This document shows, one piece after another, positions 62,401 through 64,000 of a DNA stretch of 64,000 nucleotides; position 1 is the first letter of the stretch, and each line of letters begins with the position of its first letter. A program made the translations under genes and the position numbers. Source of the DNA: Betaproteobacteria bacterium (GTDB lineage: Bacteria; Pseudomonadota; Gammaproteobacteria; Burkholderiales; SG8-39). The notes below the pieces were generated by a model, which saw only the letters and a list, made by a program, of their open reading frames with translations, searched no databases and was not told where the DNA came from. The stretch lies in assembly GCA_947476535.1 (NCBI GenBank), contig CANJRC010000003.1:1-64000 (forward strand), written 5' to 3'.

Positions 62401-63111
62401 TCACCCGGCGTAACCGAGATAGGACTGCTGCAGCAGCTCGGCGCGGCGCAGCTCGGCGCTGCGCCCCTCGGTGACGATGCGACCGCCTTCGATCACATAG
62501 CCGCGATCGGCAATCTCGAGCGCAAGGATGGCATTCTGCTCGACTAGCAGGATGGAGCGTCCGCCGGTGCGCAGGCGCTCGATCAGCGCAAACACTTCAT
62601 CGGTCATGCGCGGGCTCAGGCCCAGCGACGGCTCATCGAGCAGCATCAATTTTGGATTGGAGACGAATCCGCGCGCCAGGGCGAGCATCTGCTGCTCGCC
62701 TCCGCTCAGCGTGCCGGCCAACTGCTCGAGGCGCGACTTGAGCGCGGGAAACACCTCGGTGGCATTGGCCACCGCTTCGGCCGTCTTGGCGTGATCGTCG
62801 AGGACGAAGGCTCCAAGCGCGATATTGTCGCGCACCGTCAGGCGCGGAAATACCCGCCGCCCCTCGGGCACATGCGCCACGCCCAGCGCAACCACCTGGT
62901 GGCCGGTGTGCCGCATGATGTCCTCGCCGTTCAGGCTGATGGCGCCCCGGCTCTGCGGCAGCGTGCGCGAGATGGCACGCAGGACCGAGGTCTTGCCGGC
63001 ACCGTTGGGCCCGATCAATGCGACGATTTCGCCCGCGCCCACCGACAGCGACACGTCGAACAGCACCGAGCCGCCCCGATAGCCTCCGGAAAGACGATCA
63101 ATGGCCAGCAT
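62401..63111 (-). CDS. livF: branched-chain amino acid ABC transporter ATPase LivF
   Basis: 236 residues. Walker A GPNGAGKTSVLRAIS, the ABC signature LSGGEQQMLALARG, Walker B LMLLDEPSLGLSP and the LivF-typical GRRVFPRLTVRDNIALGAF. Works with LivG, LivH and LivM to import hydrophobic amino acids or related carboxylates. Its start overlaps the livG end by 14 bases. Confidence 0.94.
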   Translation of the reverse strand: MLAIDRLSGGYRGGSVLFDVSLSVGAGEIVALIGPNGAGKTSVLRAISRTLPQSRGAISLNGEDIMRHTGHQVVALGVAHVPEGRRVFPRLTVRDNIALGAFVLDDHAKTAEAVANATEVFPALKSRLEQLAGTLSGGEQQMLALARGFVSNPKLMLLDEPSLGLSPRMTDEVFALIERLRTGGRSILLVEQNAILALEIADRGYVIEGGRIVTEGRSAELRRAELLQQSYLGYAG

Positions 63112-63853
63112 GGCTGCCCTTTGCTTCCTGCTGCGCTTTCAGCGCCGCTTTGCCGAGGTAGACACGCGCCACCTCTGGATTGGCCTGGATCTGCGCCGGC
63201 GGGCCGTCATCGATCAGCTGACCAGCATCCAGGACCAGGATGCGCTGGCACAGCCCCATCACCAGGCGCATGTCGTGCTCCACCACCACCAGCGTCAAGC
63301 CTCCGGCCCAAAGCGCGCGCAGCAGCGACACCAGTTCCTGGCGCTCGCCCTGGTTCAGGCCCGCGGCAGGCTCGTCCAGCAACAGCAGTTTCGGTTCGAT
63401 GGTCAGCGCCAGCGCAATGCCGAGGCGCCGCTTCACGCCGTACGGCAGGTTGCCCGGCTTTTGCGCCAGGTAGGCGGCCAGCCCGCAAGTGTCGATCAGA
63501 CGCTCGGCCAGGCCCGCCGGCGGATCATCGGAACGGGCGCTGCGCGCAATCATCAGGTTGTCTTCGACGGTGACGTTTTCGAAGACCATGGGGTTCTGGA
63601 AGGTCCGCACCAGCCCGCGACGCGCGATCAGGTTCGGCGCGAAACCCTCGATATGCTCGCCGCGCCAGGTGATACGTCCCGTGTCCGGCTTGTCGTGCCC
63701 GGTGATGAGATTGAACAGGGTTGTCTTGCCGGCACCATTCGGACCGATCAGGCCCACCAGTTCTCCCTGGCCGATCGTGAAGCTGACCTCGCTCACGGCT
63801 CGCAGCCCGCCGAACGTCTTGCTGACACCCGCGATGTCCAGCAGCGCGTTCAT
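63098..63853 (-). CDS. livG: branched-chain amino acid ABC transporter ATPase LivG
   Basis: 251 residues. Walker A IGPNGAGKTTLFNLITG, the LivG-specific RTFQNPMVFENVTVEDNLMI, a divergent signature LPYGVKRRLGIALAL (G-V-K-R-R in place of SGGQ), Walker B LLLLDEPAAGLNQGE. The signature variant is common in LivG proteins. Its ATG overlaps the livM stop (ATGA). Confidence 0.94.
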   Translation of the reverse strand: MNALLDIAGVSKTFGGLRAVSEVSFTIGQGELVGLIGPNGAGKTTLFNLITGHDKPDTGRITWRGEHIEGFAPNLIARRGLVRTFQNPMVFENVTVEDNLMIARSARSDDPPAGLAERLIDTCGLAAYLAQKPGNLPYGVKRRLGIALALTIEPKLLLLDEPAAGLNQGERQELVSLLRALWAGGLTLVVVEHDMRLVMGLCQRILVLDAGQLIDDGPPAQIQANPEVARVYLGKAALKAQQEAKGSHAGH

Positions 63854-64000
63854 GCCGCCCCCTTTCGCGCAGCCTGCACCTTGGCGCGGCGCGCCTTCAG
63901 CCAGTCCTCGATCGTTCCGACGACTCCCCGCGGCAACAGCACCACCACCAGGATCAGCACCACCCCGATCAGTACCGGCTGCACCGTTGGCGGCAGGCGC
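63850..64000 (-). CDS. livM: branched-chain amino acid ABC permease LivM, 3' end only
   Basis: The window's last 151 bases read, on the minus strand, the final 49 codons of a membrane protein: a hydrophobic helix PVLIGVVLILVVVLLPRGVV, then a basic cytoplasmic tail TIEDWLKARRAKVQAARKG and a stop overlapping livG as ATGA. The PVLIG...LPRGVVG ending is typical of LivM. The 5' part lies outside the window. Confidence 0.85.
   Translation of the reverse strand, partial: RLPPTVQPVLIGVVLILVVVLLPRGVVGTIEDWLKARRAKVQAARKGAA

Overview
The window reads as a chromosomal segment of a betaproteobacterium. The evidence is gene content and order: guaB-guaA, ratA-rnfH opposite smpB, ppsA opposite ppsR, one long rpsB-tsf-pyrH-frr-uppS-cdsA-dxr-rseP-bamA-lpxD-fabZ-lpxA-lpxB-rnhB cluster, map-glnD, smc-zipA-ligA, dapC-dapD, and a surE-pcm-nlpD trio. 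Outer-membrane assembly (BamA), lipid A synthesis (LpxA/B/D) and ZipA show a Gram-negative cell. I cannot name the genus.

Layout. 1-0.96 kb: a RelE-type toxin and XRE antitoxin pair with palindromic upstream DNA. 1-9.5 kb: purine synthesis (guaB, guaA), a small exported DUF4124 protein, the ratA/rnfH and smpB genes, and PEP synthase with its regulatory kinase/phosphorylase. 9.4-24.9 kb: a minus-strand run from rpsB to a SpoU-type rRNA methyltransferase gene, covering translation factors, UMP kinase, isoprenoid and phospholipid precursors, envelope stress protease, outer-membrane assembly and lipid A. Within it the periplasmic chaperone gene skp is broken by two frameshifts and a nonsense codon. 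24.9-28.2 kb: map and glnD. 28.2-37.1 kb: minus-strand smc-zipA-ligA-galU-mtnP-def. 37.3-42.1 kb: queF, dapC, dapD, a PilU-like ATPase and prmB on the plus strand. 42.1-43.1 kb: a dead IS5-family element lying exactly at the prmB stop codon. 43.2-53.2 kb: DUF4337, a Tat-exported transglutaminase-like protein with a TlpA-type thioredoxin, mnmH, a histone-deacetylase-like gene, moxR-DUF58-tgpA and mltB. 53.3-60.2 kb: an HD-domain protein, nlpD-pcm-surE (no rpoS after nlpD), and two phosphate-polymer genes (double-domain PPK2 and CYTH-CHAD). 60.3-64 kb: a substrate-binding protein, a class II aldolase, livF, livG and the 3' end of livM.

Most of the window is conserved housekeeping DNA with tight, often ATGA-type, overlaps. 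I did not find an obviously new multi-gene system. The most unusual items are the skp pseudogene inside an otherwise intact essential operon, the IS5 remnant that coincides with a visible rise in G+C to its right, the missing rpoS and dapE at loci where they would be expected, and the pairing of a double PPK2 with a CHAD protein. No tRNA, rRNA or CRISPR array was seen.
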